Positions 15,190 to 23,820 of a DNA stretch of 64,000 nucleotides are shown in pieces. The translations under genes and the position numbers were made by a program. The stretch is from Collinsella sp. AF20-14LB. Lineage in GTDB: Bacteria; Actinomycetota; Coriobacteriia; Coriobacteriales; Coriobacteriaceae. Below the pieces are notes generated by a model. The model ran no database searches, had not been told where the DNA came from, and saw only the letters and a list, made by a program, of their open reading frames with translations. The DNA lies in contig NZ_QRWD01000003.1 in assembly GCF_003459505.1 (NCBI RefSeq), positions 1-64,000 of the forward strand, given 5' to 3'. Position 1 is the stretch's first letter; every line of letters begins with the position of its first letter.

Positions 15190-16056
15190 ATGAGCTGGGC
15201 GCTTATCTCCGATTCGAGCTGCAATCTTCGCGATTGGCAGCCAACCGCACCTCATACCACCTTTGCATTTGCACCCCTTAAGATCCGAGTGGGGGAGCGC
15301 GAGTTTGTCGATGACCTCACGCTCGACGTTCACGAGCTCAATTGCGCCGTGCAGGCGGAGTCAAGTGCTTCTTCAAGCGCCTGTCCAAGCGTAGGGGAGT
15401 GGGCCGAACTCTTTAGGCTTGCCGACAAGACGATTTGCATGCCCATCTCGGAGGGCGTATCGGGAAGCTACAATGCCGCGGCCACCGCACGTGACATGGT
15501 GCTTGCCGAGGAGCCCAATCGTCAGATTCATTTGGTTAACTCGCGAGCCGCAGGTGGCAAAATGGACCTAATCTTCCTGCTGTTCGACCGCTATCTTGCA
15601 AGCAACCCGGATACCTCCTTTGAGAATGCCTGCGCCTACTTCGATAGCTTGGAGCAGAACAGCAAGATCCTCTTTAGTTTGTGCAATTACGAAAACCTTG
15701 CGAAGGCCGGACGTATTCCTAAGGCGGCCGGCGTTATTGCCAACAAGCTCAATATCCGCATTTTGGGCACGGCGAGCGAAGCGGGCAAAATTGAACTCGT
15801 CGGGCACACGCGTGGCGAAAAGAAGATGCTCACCAAGATTGTCGACACCATGGAGGCCGAAGGTTTCACGGGCGGCGAGGTCATCATCGATCACGTTGAG
15901 AACGAAGCTGGAGCCCAGGCGCTTGCCGACCGCATTGTCGAGCACTGGCCCGGCTCCAAGACGATTGTCATGCCCTGCAACGGGCTAGATTCATATTATG
16001 CCGAGATGCACGGCCTCATCATCGGCTACGGCATGGGCGTAGCTTCGGGTCGATAA
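15190..16056 (+). CDS. DegV-family fatty-acid-binding protein
   Basis: 288 residues, the usual DegV length. The opening ALISDSSCNL matches the ligand-site motif with SD and S, and SEGVSGSYNAA is the second lipid-carboxylate-binding Ser motif. GRIPKAAGVIANKLNIRIL marks the C-terminal half. DegV (FakB) proteins bind a fatty acid for phosphorylation by FakA, but no fakA is in the window. The expression unit is a single gene with its own operator and shares a terminator with the convergent DUF1836 gene. Confidence 0.88.
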   Translation: MSWALISDSSCNLRDWQPTAPHTTFAFAPLKIRVGEREFVDDLTLDVHELNCAVQAESSASSSACPSVGEWAELFRLADKTICMPISEGVSGSYNAAATARDMVLAEEPNRQIHLVNSRAAGGKMDLIFLLFDRYLASNPDTSFENACAYFDSLEQNSKILFSLCNYENLAKAGRIPKAAGVIANKLNIRILGTASEAGKIELVGHTRGEKKMLTKIVDTMEAEGFTGGEVIIDHVENEAGAQALADRIVEHWPGSKTIVMPCNGLDSYYAEMHGLIIGYGMGVASGR

Positions 16057-16075
16057 CGTTCAACCAAACAAAAAC

Positions 16076-16122
16076 ACGGGCGGGACAAAGTGACAGATGG
16101 CTCTTTGTCCCGCCCGTTTTTT
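16076..16122. terminator. Bidirectional terminator between degV and the DUF1836 gene
   Basis: ACGGGCGGGACAAAG (16076-16090) pairs with CTTTGTCCCGCCCGT (16103-16117), with T6 on the plus side and a matching A/T-rich minus side. Confidence 0.9.
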
Positions 16123-16129
16123 ACATTGA

Positions 16130-16741
16130 CTAACTATTAAACCCATTGAACTTGAGGTAGCTCATCAGGTACGCCTTCGAAACGAAGGACGACACCGCAC
16201 TGCGCACGAGCAGCGACTCGCGCGTAACCTGACGCGCCGTATCGGGAACCGGCGTCTGCTCGACGGAAAATGCTGCTCGAATCGATGCCTCGAGCTGGTC
16301 GACCACATAATCGAAAGCCGTCGGCGCATCGTAGCTCAAACGCTGAATAGTAAAGAGCGCTTGGACTGCCGCGATGGGAAGCACCTGCTTAAAGATGCAA
16401 ATAGCGATCAAGCGCGCGATCTGCTCACGACCATACTGCTTTTTAACGGGAGCAGGCACGAGGCCGACCTTCACATAGTTATTGATCATCGAAGGCGTAA
16501 TAACGGGCTGCTCCACGCAAATGGAAAGCGGCTCCATCCAGAGTGCAACATACTCAATGACCTGATCGCGGTAGAGCGTCACATTGGGCAGTTGGTCATA
16601 ACGCGATAGGCTCAACGTATTGAGATTGCGCACCATATCGGACTCGATAAATGCATCGGGCAGCACCGTTGGTTGAATATCCTCGGGCTTAATGCTGACC
16701 GATGTATCGGACATCGGGATAACGTGTTTAGCGTGGTTCAT
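16130..16741 (-). CDS. DUF1836 family putative DNA-binding regulator
   Basis: 203 residues from ATG 16741, which has GGAGG 6 nt upstream. LPNVTLYRDQVIEYV, ITPSMINNYVKVGLVPAP and KKQYGREQIARLIAICIFKQVLPI are hallmarks of DUF1836, a family with a MerR-like HTH fold of unknown target. Convergent with degV. Its own promoter region carries a copy of the motif found in the degV operator, so it may regulate both (inference). Confidence 0.8.
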   Translation of the reverse strand: MNHAKHVIPMSDTSVSIKPEDIQPTVLPDAFIESDMVRNLNTLSLSRYDQLPNVTLYRDQVIEYVALWMEPLSICVEQPVITPSMINNYVKVGLVPAPVKKQYGREQIARLIAICIFKQVLPIAAVQALFTIQRLSYDAPTAFDYVVDQLEASIRAAFSVEQTPVPDTARQVTRESLLVRSAVSSFVSKAYLMSYLKFNGFNS

Positions 16742-16765
16742 AAGAGGCCTCCGTTCGTTTTCTAT

Positions 16766-16794
16766 ATTGTATTCTAGGTTATCTAGTTTTGCAT
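16766..16794 (-). promoter_or_regulatory. Promoter of the DUF1836 gene with a shared operator motif
   Basis: On the minus strand TACAAT (16766-16771) is a -10 box; just upstream CAAAACTAGATAACC (16777-16791) matches 14 of 15 bases of 15117-15131 in the degV operator. Confidence 0.5.
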
Positions 16795-16813
16795 ACCACA
16801 TAGTCACAAAGTA

Positions 16814-16855
16814 AAAGTGGTTGGGCGGCACATTGATGCACCGTCCAACCACTTT
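16814..16855 (-). terminator. Terminator of trxB
   Basis: AAAGTGGTTGG (16814-16824) and CCAACCACTTT (16845-16855); on the minus strand the hairpin is followed by TTTTAC. Confidence 0.8.
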
Positions 16856-16895
16856 GTTTAAAGATAACATCCTTACATAAGATATATTATCGTAC

Positions 16896-17834
16896 TTATG
16901 CGCGTAGGAAAGCGTATGCGCTGGTTGCCGCTATGGCTCCATCCGAAACGGCGGTCACAACCTGACGCAAACGCTTGGAACGGATATCACCGGCTGCGAA
17001 TAAGCCGGGCGTACGGGTGGCCATCGAATCGTCGGTAACAATGCCGCCGTCAGGAGCCAGATCGACGAGATGCTCAACAAGTTCGGTATGAGGTTGCGTT
17101 CCCGTAAAGACAAAAATGCCAAATGAGCCAGGTTCAAAAGACTCAGTGTGCATTTCACCAGTCGCATTATCCTTGAACGTAATTGTCGTGGGCATCGCTT
17201 CACCAGAAAGCTCAACAATACTAGTTTGGTACCTAACTGAAATATTGTCCTTAGCAAGCACCTTATTCACAACGCCCTCGGGTGCACGGAACTGATCGCG
17301 ACGCAGCACGATGGTCACGCTGCTGGCAATGTCGGACAGGAACAGCGCCTCCTCGCATGCCGAATTGCCGCCTCCGATAACAAAGACCTGCTTGCCACGG
17401 AAGAACATGCCGTCACAGGTCGCGCAATACGAAACGCCACGACCGCGATACGTGTCCTCGCCAACAAAACCCGCAGGACGCGGCGTGGCACCCATACACG
17501 CAATGACGCTCTTGGCCACTGTGTCGCCCATATCATGATGGATGGTGAATTGAGCCGCATCGGCATCGTAATCGACGCCCGTCACCATACTCCATTCAAC
17601 CTGAGCCCCCAGGCCTTCAGCATGCTGTTGGAACCGCTCACCAAGTTCGACACCGCTCAGTAGCGGAATGCCAGGATAATTCTCAATCTCGTTGGATGTG
17701 GCGATCTGTCCGCCCGACATGCCCTGCTCAAGGACAGTCGTCGTCAGGTTGGCGCGCGCCGCATAAATGGCGGCAGCATAGCCCGCGGGACCGCCGCCGA
17801 TAATCGCAACATCGATCGTCTGATCGGTAGTCAT
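16896..17834 (-). CDS. trxB: Thioredoxin reductase
   Basis: 312 residues from ATG 17834, with GAGAGG upstream. FAD-binding GGGPAGYAAAIYAARA near the start, redox-active CATC (SYCATCDG), NADPH-binding GGGNSACEEALFLS and the C-terminal FAD motif GLFAAGDIRS. It reduces thioredoxin with NADPH. Single gene, divergent from the glycosyltransferase at 17953 and followed by its own terminator. Confidence 0.95.
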   Translation of the reverse strand: MTTDQTIDVAIIGGGPAGYAAAIYAARANLTTTVLEQGMSGGQIATSNEIENYPGIPLLSGVELGERFQQHAEGLGAQVEWSMVTGVDYDADAAQFTIHHDMGDTVAKSVIACMGATPRPAGFVGEDTYRGRGVSYCATCDGMFFRGKQVFVIGGGNSACEEALFLSDIASSVTIVLRRDQFRAPEGVVNKVLAKDNISVRYQTSIVELSGEAMPTTITFKDNATGEMHTESFEPGSFGIFVFTGTQPHTELVEHLVDLAPDGGIVTDDSMATRTPGLFAAGDIRSKRLRQVVTAVSDGAIAATSAYAFLRA

Positions 17835-17952
17835 GAAGAGTCCTCTCGTCAAAACGTTGTCGTTCTTTGCGCTCATACCCAAATTTACGTGAACGTGACA
17901 CTCATGCACTACAATGATAAATCCGTGTTACAAAGTCGAAGGGGAGTTATCG

Positions 17953-19254
17953 ATGGATCAGACGCAGACGAGCGACGACGCTCCCCTGCTCAAGCTCAGC
18001 ACTCCCCAATCGGAGCAAACCGGGCTCTTGGCTCAGCAAAAACCTCTCGTGACCATCGTGCACGCCTCGGTCGGCTCGGGCCACAAGGCCGCCGCAAATG
18101 CGATTGCGCAGGCATTCGACCTCATCCGCGGCACCAATGGCATCCCCGAGGATGTTGAGATTGAAATGCTCGATATCCTTGATTTTGGACGTATTAAATT
18201 CGACGGCAATAAAACCGCGGCTTCTTTTACGGGAGCCACGCGCCCCATTTACGACCTGACCTGGCGATATACGCTTACGGGGCATTTGCTCTGGGGTGGC
18301 GGCACGGCATGGTCGCGAATTATGTTCCCCGCCTTCAACGAATATATTCGTAGCCGCAGGCCTATAGCCGTGGTCGCAACGCACATCACAGCAGCCAATG
18401 TTGCCGTGGGCGCCCGCGTAATTACGGGTATCGATTATCCGGTCATCTGCGTGCCGACCGACTACGAAGTCGAGGGCTGGTGGCCCCACAAGGACACCGA
18501 TCTATTCTGTGTTGCCAACGAATTTATGGCCGAAACGCTGCGTCCGCGCAAGGTGCCCGAGACAAAGATTCGCATTACCGGCATTCCTATTCGCGCCGGA
18601 TTTGACACGGATTACGATCGCGAGGAAGAGCTAGCCAAGTTCAACCTCCCCACCGACAAGACCGTCGTGCTGGTTATGGCCGGCGCCAGTTTACCTCAAC
18701 CGTACGTCCGCTTTCGCGCGGCGATGGACCAGACCCTCCCCTTCCTACGCAGCTTTGAGGACATGCATTTTGTCTTTTTGCCGGGCAAGGATGAGGAATA
18801 CGCCGACCGCCTCAAGACGCTCTTCGACGCCATGAAACTCGAAAACGTTACGGTTCTGGACTACGTGGACGACATGGCGGCCCTCATGCACGGCTGCGAC
18901 CTGGCAATTCTCAAATCGGGCGGACTCACCGTCACCGAGTGCCTGTGCGCGCATCTGCCGATGATCCTGCTGGGCAAGTCCTATGGCCAGGAAAAGGCCA
19001 ACACCACGATGCTCACCGGCATGGGCGCCAGTATGCATGTCACCACCGCACGAGAACTCATCGTAGCCCTGCGCCACCTGCACGACCATCCCGAATCACT
19101 CAAAGCGCTACTCATCAACGGCGAAGTTCTACGCCGCCCCCACGCAGCCGAAGACATAGCCATCGCAACCATGGAGCTCGTAGGCAAACCCCAAAAGCGC
19201 AAACGAGCCTTCTGCCGCTTCTACTGGGGCGGAAAACCCGCGCACATCCGCTAG
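17953..19254 (+). CDS. MGDG-synthase-like glycosyltransferase (GT28)
   Basis: 433 residues from ATG 17953 (AAGGGGAG upstream); the in-frame ATG at 17914 has no site. HASVGSGHKAAANAIAQAF is the N-terminal MGDG-synthase motif, and the C-terminal half has LKSGGLTVTECLCAHLPMILL with GQE, the UDP-sugar-binding part of GT28 enzymes. Likely substrate is diacylglycerol, giving a glycolipid as in UgtP, but sugar and acceptor cannot be read from the sequence. The hairpin at 19269 may end its transcript. Confidence 0.85.
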   Translation: MDQTQTSDDAPLLKLSTPQSEQTGLLAQQKPLVTIVHASVGSGHKAAANAIAQAFDLIRGTNGIPEDVEIEMLDILDFGRIKFDGNKTAASFTGATRPIYDLTWRYTLTGHLLWGGGTAWSRIMFPAFNEYIRSRRPIAVVATHITAANVAVGARVITGIDYPVICVPTDYEVEGWWPHKDTDLFCVANEFMAETLRPRKVPETKIRITGIPIRAGFDTDYDREEELAKFNLPTDKTVVLVMAGASLPQPYVRFRAAMDQTLPFLRSFEDMHFVFLPGKDEEYADRLKTLFDAMKLENVTVLDYVDDMAALMHGCDLAILKSGGLTVTECLCAHLPMILLGKSYGQEKANTTMLTGMGASMHVTTARELIVALRHLHDHPESLKALLINGEVLRRPHAAEDIAIATMELVGKPQKRKRAFCRFYWGGKPAHIR

Positions 19255-19268
19255 CGTCTTAATTTCCG

Positions 19269-19370
19269 CTTGCCTGCGGGAGGCCCCTATATATCATCCC
19301 GTGCTCAAACATTCTCGCTTCGCTGCGAAACTGCGCGCGGGACGATATATAGGGGCCTCCCGCAGGTAAG
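19269..19370 (+). repeat. Long structured hairpin, family 1 copy 1
   Basis: Arms of 33 nt with two mismatches, starting CTTGCCTGCGGG and ending CCCGCAGGTAAG. The loop contains TGCTCAAACATTCTCGC and GAAACTGCGCG, found again, inverted, at 19530-19632, while the stem bases differ but still pair. Confidence 0.75.
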
Positions 19371-19447
19371 CTGCGTTAACGTACCAGCGGCTATACCAGA
19401 TTCCCCACCAGTAGAATCTGCAAAGGGGAACCAGAAAATATAAATAC

Positions 19448-19496
19448 AGTAAGTCGATGCGACAAAGGAGGCGTCCCTTCATCGCATCGACTTACT
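19448..19496. repeat. 15-bp perfect hairpin
   Basis: AGTAAGTCGATGCGA (19448-19462) and TCGCATCGACTTACT (19482-19496) around 19 nt. It lies between the two long hairpins. Confidence 0.8.
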
Positions 19497-19529
19497 AGAA
19501 AAGTAAATATTGTTTCAAGCGAGTAGCCG

Positions 19530-19632
19530 CCCGCCCGGGGCTTACCTATATCGTTCCACGCGCAGTTTCACAGCGAGCGAAGCGACGCGAGAATGTTTGA
19601 GCATGGAATGATATAGGTAAGCCCCGGGCGGG
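19530..19632 (-). repeat. Long structured hairpin, family 1 copy 2 (inverted)
   Basis: Outer arms CCCGCCCGGGG/CCCCGGGCGGG continue through CTTACCTATATC and GATATAGGTAAG. On the minus strand the loop has TGCTCAAACATTCTCGC and GAAACTGCGCG as in copy 1. Next to the loop, CCCG/CGGG in copy 1 is TCCA/TGGA here, a compensated change. Confidence 0.75.
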
Positions 19633-19647
19633 AGGGATACGGGCGCC

Positions 19648-20091
19648 CTAGGCGATGCCGCTGGAGCCGAAGCCTCCTTTGCCTCGGTCGGTTTCGTCTA
19701 GTTCTTCTACATCTATGAGATTGACCGTGGGGACTTCTTGGATGACGAGTTGGGCTATGCGGTCGCCTTTATTGATTTGAATGTTATTGGAGGGATCCAG
19801 GTTGATGAGGATAACCTTGAGTTCTCCTCGGTAGTGGGCGTCGATGAGGCCCGGCGTATTGACTATAGACAGGCCCTGCTTGATGGCCAAGCCGCTGCGG
19901 GGCTGGACGAAGCCGGCGTAGCCATCGGGCAGGGCGATGGCCAGCCCCGTAGAGACCAGACGGCGTTCGAAGGGCTTCAGGACGCAGTCCTCGTTGGAGC
20001 GCAAATCCAAGCCGGCATCGGTGGGATGGGCGTATTTGGGAAGCTCAACGGTGGGGTCGAGACGCTTTATGTTGACGGTAATGTTGGACAT
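19648..20091 (-). CDS. dut: dUTP diphosphatase
   Basis: 147 residues. All five dUTPase motifs are present: [39 protein letters not shown] and the C-terminal [10 protein letters not shown]. It hydrolyses dUTP to dUMP, keeping uracil out of DNA and feeding dTMP synthesis. It lies 4 bp after nrdR, forming a nucleotide-metabolism pair. Confidence 0.96.
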   Translation of the reverse strand: MSNITVNIKRLDPTVELPKYAHPTDAGLDLRSNEDCVLKPFERRLVSTGLAIALPDGYAGFVQPRSGLAIKQGLSIVNTPGLIDAHYRGELKVILINLDPSNNIQINKGDRIAQLVIQEVPTVNLIDVEELDETDRGKGGFGSSGIA

Positions 20092-20095
20092 GGAA

Positions 20096-20539
20096 TCACC
20101 TTAGCTTGTCGAGCTCTTGCAGAAACTCATCGACGTCTTTGAAATCACGGTAGACCGAGGCAAAACGGATGTACGCAACCTTGTCGATCTTGGCCAAGCG
20201 CTTGAGCACCATGTCACCCAACTCATGGGACGTGACGGCCGTCAGCGTGCGAGAGCGCAGCTCGACCTCGATGTCATCGATAATCTCATTGAGCTTCTTA
20301 GTGTCGATATCGCGCTTGATGGTGGCTCGCATCAAGCCGACGAGCAGCTTATTGCGATCGAACCGCTGCTTGGTTCCGTCTGACTTAATGACCTCGATAG
20401 GGTCCTCGCATCGCTCGAACGTTGTAAAGCGGTAGTTACACGAGCAACATTCGCGACGGCGCTTAATGGTGTTATTTGACTCCTGCATACGGGAATCAAC
20501 GACGCGGGTATGTGCCTTGCCGCATTTGGGACAGCGCAT
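20096..20539 (-). CDS. nrdR: Transcriptional repressor NrdR
   Basis: 147 residues. An N-terminal zinc ribbon with CPKCG and [11 protein letters not shown] is followed by an ATP-cone (about 48-138). NrdR senses dATP/ATP and represses ribonucleotide reductase genes. The first ribbon is [17 protein letters not shown], matching the family. No nrd operon lies in the window. GAGGAGGTACC stands directly before the ATG. Confidence 0.95.
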   Translation of the reverse strand: MRCPKCGKAHTRVVDSRMQESNNTIKRRRECCSCNYRFTTFERCEDPIEVIKSDGTKQRFDRNKLLVGLMRATIKRDIDTKKLNEIIDDIEVELRSRTLTAVTSHELGDMVLKRLAKIDKVAYIRFASVYRDFKDVDEFLQELDKLR

Positions 20540-20590
20540 GGTACCTCCTCTTAAACGATAACAAGGGTACCATGCGCAGCGCGATAATGA

Positions 20591-21037
20591 TTACGAACGA
20601 GCAGGAACCTTAAGATGCGCACCGGCGGCGAGCGAACCATGCTCCAGATGATTGACGCTACGGATCATGTCGGAAGTCTCTTGCGTGGAAAGGCCTTCGA
20701 TTGGATATTCTTCGGCAAGCGACCAAAGAGAATCGCCAGGCTGAACGCGAATGGTCCCGTAGGTAATGTTGGAAACGGACTCGGCATACGCGGCGTGACG
20801 AGCGCTAAAGACCGACATAGCGAGGACAAAGAAGAGCGTAAGCGCAACGGCGACAATCGTCGGAACCTTCAGGGCAACGCGGGCCGGCGCGACTACAGCC
20901 TGCTGATTGCGCGCAGGCTTTACGGTCAAAGGCTGAAAGCCGGAGCGGCCACCCTGAACAACCGTAAAAGTGGGTTCTGCAGGCGTCTCGAGCTTAAGGG
21001 CGAGGTTTCCCTGGACCATATTCGTTACGTTCATCAT
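20591..21037 (-). CDS. LysM membrane protein, likely SOS-induced division inhibitor (YneA-like)
   Basis: 148 residues: a cytoplasmic N-terminus, one membrane helix (about 58-75, VPTIVAVALTLFFVLAMSVF) and a C-terminal LysM domain (about 92-146, RVQPGDSLWSLAEEY to LKVPARS). It is divergent from lexA, and its promoter has an SOS box in the spacer. This size, topology and position match YneA of Bacillus and ChiZ-type proteins, which hold division after DNA damage. The function is inferred from context; the sequence itself only shows a membrane-anchored LysM protein. Confidence 0.8.
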   Translation of the reverse strand: MMNVTNMVQGNLALKLETPAEPTFTVVQGGRSGFQPLTVKPARNQQAVVAPARVALKVPTIVAVALTLFFVLAMSVFSARHAAYAESVSNITYGTIRVQPGDSLWSLAEEYPIEGLSTQETSDMIRSVNHLEHGSLAAGAHLKVPARS

Positions 21038-21104
21038 GTTCTCCTCTCGCGTGTTTTGCTGAGAACAGTTTTATCAAGCCGCGCGGACAAAAATGTCTAG
21101 CGCG

Positions 21105-21173
21105 AGAACGAATGTTCGGTTATTATTATCTTCGAACAGTTGTTCCTGTCAAGCAAAATTCGAACATTTGTTT
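21105..21173. promoter_or_regulatory. Divergent lexA / LysM-gene regulatory region with three SOS boxes
   Basis: GAAC-GAAT-GTTC (21106-21117), GAAC-AGTT-GTTC (21134-21145) and GAAC-ATTT-GTTT (21162-21173), the Gram-positive LexA pattern. For the LysM gene, TTGACA (minus, 21147-21152) and GATAAT (21125-21130) are 16 nt apart with the second box between them. Confidence 0.85.
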
Positions 21174-21197
21174 GACATGGGTAGAGAGGATGCCCTG

Positions 21198-21842
21198 ATG
21201 GCTCGCAAAATTACCAAGCGTCAGCAGCAAATTTACGACTTCATCAAGGAATATCAGCAGGAGAAGGGTTATCCGCCCAGCGTGCGCGAGATGGCTTCTG
21301 CCGTGGGCCTTTCCTCCCCCAGCACCGTGCACGCCCATCTCTCTGCCCTGGAGGCGCGCGGGCTACTCAAGCGCGATGCCACCAAACCGCGCGCCCTGGA
21401 ACTCTTTAACGAGGATGGTTCCTCTGTCTCAATTTCCAAATCTGACGAGCCCACCGCACCTCGCGGAACGGTCTCGCTACCGCTCGTTGGTCGCGTCGCG
21501 GCTGGGATTCCCATTCTGGCAGAGCAGAATATCGAAGACACGTTTACTATCCCGACCGAAATCGCCACTGATCAGGGTTCCTTTATCCTTGAGGTGCATG
21601 GGAGCTCAATGATCAATGTCGGCATCTTCAATGGCGATTACATCATCGTCCGTGAACAAAAGAGTGCCATGAACGGCGAAATTGTCGTGGCCATGATTGA
21701 TGGTTCGGCGACCGTCAAGACGTTCTACAAGGAGCAGGGGCGTGTGCGCTTGCAGCCCGAGAACGACACTATGGAACCTATCTATGCAACGAATCCCGTT
21801 ATCCTGGGCAAAGTCGTCGGCTTGATGCGCCGGTTCTCGTAA
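21198..21842 (+). CDS. lexA: LexA repressor
   Basis: 214 residues from ATG 21198, preceded by GAGAGGAT. The N-terminal winged helix (RQQQIYDFIKEYQQEKGYPPSVREMA) binds SOS boxes; the self-cleavage bond is Ala102-Gly103 (GRVAAGIP), with Ser137 (HGSSM) and Lys174 (TVKTF) as the catalytic pair. RecA filaments trigger cleavage. Three SOS boxes lie upstream, so it autoregulates. An upstream in-frame ATG at 21177 is possible but lacks a binding site. Confidence 0.96.
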   Translation: MARKITKRQQQIYDFIKEYQQEKGYPPSVREMASAVGLSSPSTVHAHLSALEARGLLKRDATKPRALELFNEDGSSVSISKSDEPTAPRGTVSLPLVGRVAAGIPILAEQNIEDTFTIPTEIATDQGSFILEVHGSSMINVGIFNGDYIIVREQKSAMNGEIVVAMIDGSATVKTFYKEQGRVRLQPENDTMEPIYATNPVILGKVVGLMRRFS

Positions 21843-22546
21843 TGCAAAAACGCATAACCATCTTTGATACCGTCCGCGGGTTTACGATGATTTCTATGGC
21901 AGGTTTTCACGCTTGCTATGATCTCGCCTACCTGTACGGTTGGGATATGCCTTGGTTTACCCAGACTGTCTTTCAAGACGTCTGGCGAGCCAGCATCAGC
22001 TGGGTATTTTTGTTTATCGCGGGTTGGATGTGCACGCTCTCACGCAACAATGCCAAACGAGCGGCTAAGTACGCTGCCGCAGCTTTGGTCGTCTGGATCG
22101 CAACAACGCTCGTATCGGTCGACGATTCAGTGAACTTTGGCATCATTTATTGCATGGCGGTGTGCACCGCGGTGGTTGCGTTCACCCGTCCGTTACTCCA
22201 AAAATTACCGGGTTCATGGGGCATCGCGGCGTGTCTTGTTCTTTTTGCCCTCACCTGGGGCATTCCAAAAGCGGTCTACCCACTCCCCTACCTGGCATGG
22301 CTTGGATTCCCGAGCCCGGATTTTGTTTCGGGAGACTACTATCCGCTCATTCCGTTTATCTTTATGTACCTTACCGGCTTTTTTGCTGCCCGGGCAGCAC
22401 AAGCATCAAGCCTCGAAGCGCCAACATGGGCATACGCCAATCCCGTCCCGGCGCTCGCAGTCCTCGGTCGGCATGCCTTACCGTTCTACCTGCTCCATCA
22501 GCCTGTCATCCTAGGCGTACTAGAACTCGTTTATTCCGTACGATAG
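21842..22546 (+). CDS. DUF1624 / HGSNAT-like acyltransferase membrane protein
   Basis: 234 residues with about seven membrane helices. It opens with RITIFDTVRGFTMISMAGFHACYDL, the DUF1624 motif with the His of heparan-alpha-glucosaminide N-acetyltransferase-like proteins, and ends LGRHALPFYLLHQPVILGVLELVY, also typical. It probably acylates a cell-surface molecule across the membrane; the substrate is unknown. Its ATG overlaps the lexA stop (TAATG), so it may be co-expressed with lexA. The 3' end overlaps convergent hflX by 16 bp. Confidence 0.82.
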   Translation: MQKRITIFDTVRGFTMISMAGFHACYDLAYLYGWDMPWFTQTVFQDVWRASISWVFLFIAGWMCTLSRNNAKRAAKYAAAALVVWIATTLVSVDDSVNFGIIYCMAVCTAVVAFTRPLLQKLPGSWGIAACLVLFALTWGIPKAVYPLPYLAWLGFPSPDFVSGDYYPLIPFIFMYLTGFFAARAAQASSLEAPTWAYANPVPALAVLGRHALPFYLLHQPVILGVLELVYSVR

Positions 22547-23820
22547 CGCTCAAGACGCGGCGCGATTCGGGCCGGCAACTTCGCCACAATGCGAACTCCG
22601 TCCTCGAGATATTCCTCATGCAGAAGGGTTCCCTGCTCATGCACCAGCGTGATGAGGGCGCCCTCGCGATACGGGATATCAGCAGAGAGCAACACATCGG
22701 TGGCAGCCGCCTCACGGGCAATACGGTCGACGAGATCGTCAAGCCCCTCACCCGTCTGGGCCGAGAACAGCACGGCCTCGGGATAGCGACGATGGAAACT
22801 CAATCGATCGACGCTATCGAGTAGGTCGATTTTATTGAACACCGTAAGCGTCAAACGCTCGCCGGCACCGATCTCATCAAGCACGCGGTCGACAGCCTCC
22901 AGCTGCCGCTCATAGTCCTCGTCAGACGCATCTACGACTTTGAGAATTAGATCGGCACCCAACACCTCGGACAGCGTCGATTTAAACGCATCGACCAGGC
23001 CATGCGGCAGCTTTTGAATAAAGCCAACAGTATCGGTAATCGTCATACCGCGACCGCCGGGCAGACGATACGAACGCGTCGTCGGGTCGAGCGTAGCAAA
23101 CAGCTTATCCTGCGAAAGTACCGTAGATCCAGTCAGACGATTGAGCAACGTCGATTTGCCGGCATTGGTATAACCGGCTAAGGCAACGCGAAACGCCGGC
23201 GACTCGATACGGCTCTTTGATTGGACATCGCGACGCTGTTCAACCTGCTTAAGCTCGCGACGAAGCGCGGCAATCTTGTTGCGAATCAAACGCCGGTCAA
23301 CCTCGAGCTGGCTTTCGCCCTGGCCAAAGCGCGAACCAATGCCACCGCGTGTCTGCTCTTTAGCAAGATGACTCCACATACCGCGCAAACGGGGCAACAG
23401 ATACTGCAATTGGGCTAGCTGCACCTGCAGGCGGCCCTCACGGGTCTGAGCGTGCAGGCCAAAGATATCGAGAATCAAAGCCGTACGATCGATAATTTTA
23501 ACCGGTTCGCCCACGGCTTTCTCCAGATAAGACTGCTGCGAGGGCGTTAAATCGTCATCGAAGATAACAACATCGGCATCCATACGATGCACGAGCCCGC
23601 AGAGCTCCTCAACCTTACCGGAGCCAATAAACGATTTTGGATAGGGCTTAACTAGACGCTGTGACAAACGCGCCACACACTGGGCGCCAGCCGTATGGGC
23701 CAGGCGCTCAAGCTCGTCAAGCGAACGATCGAGCGGCCAGGCGTTATCGCGCCACTCAACTCCGACAAGAACGGCACGCTCGGGCTCAGGCGCCGTGGGA
23801 ACGAGGGGAAACCGAGCCAT
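22531..23820 (-). CDS. hflX: GTPase HflX
   Basis: 429 residues. The N-terminal HflX domain has LVKPYPKSFIGSGKVEEL and FDDDLTPSQQ, then a coiled region with GGIGSRFGQGESQLEVDRR, then the G domain with GYTNAGKSTLLNRL, DTVGFIQKLP and NKIDLL. It binds the 50S subunit and splits stalled ribosomes. Last gene of the rny-to-hflX operon; its ATG overlaps the miaA stop (TAATG). Confidence 0.95.
   Translation of the reverse strand: MARFPLVPTAPEPERAVLVGVEWRDNAWPLDRSLDELERLAHTAGAQCVARLSQRLVKPYPKSFIGSGKVEELCGLVHRMDADVVIFDDDLTPSQQSYLEKAVGEPVKIIDRTALILDIFGLHAQTREGRLQVQLAQLQYLLPRLRGMWSHLAKEQTRGGIGSRFGQGESQLEVDRRLIRNKIAALRRELKQVEQRRDVQSKSRIESPAFRVALAGYTNAGKSTLLNRLTGSTVLSQDKLFATLDPTTRSYRLPGGRGMTITDTVGFIQKLPHGLVDAFKSTLSEVLGADLILKVVDASDEDYERQLEAVDRVLDEIGAGERLTLTVFNKIDLLDSVDRLSFHRRYPEAVLFSAQTGEGLDDLVDRIAREAAATDVLLSADIPYREGALITLVHEQGTLLHEEYLEDGVRIVAKLPARIAPRLERYRTE

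Larger units (their letters stand above)
19255..19647. other. Intergenic region packed with hairpins
   Basis: No gene seen. In order: long hairpin copy 1 (19269-19370), a 7-bp hairpin CAGATTC/GAATCTG (19397-19420), a perfect 15-bp hairpin (19448-19496) and long hairpin copy 2 in opposite orientation (19530-19632). Confidence 0.75.

Noticed and set aside
19255..19647. CRISPR-like repeat array
   Set aside because: Two inverted hairpins, not direct repeats with regular spacers.
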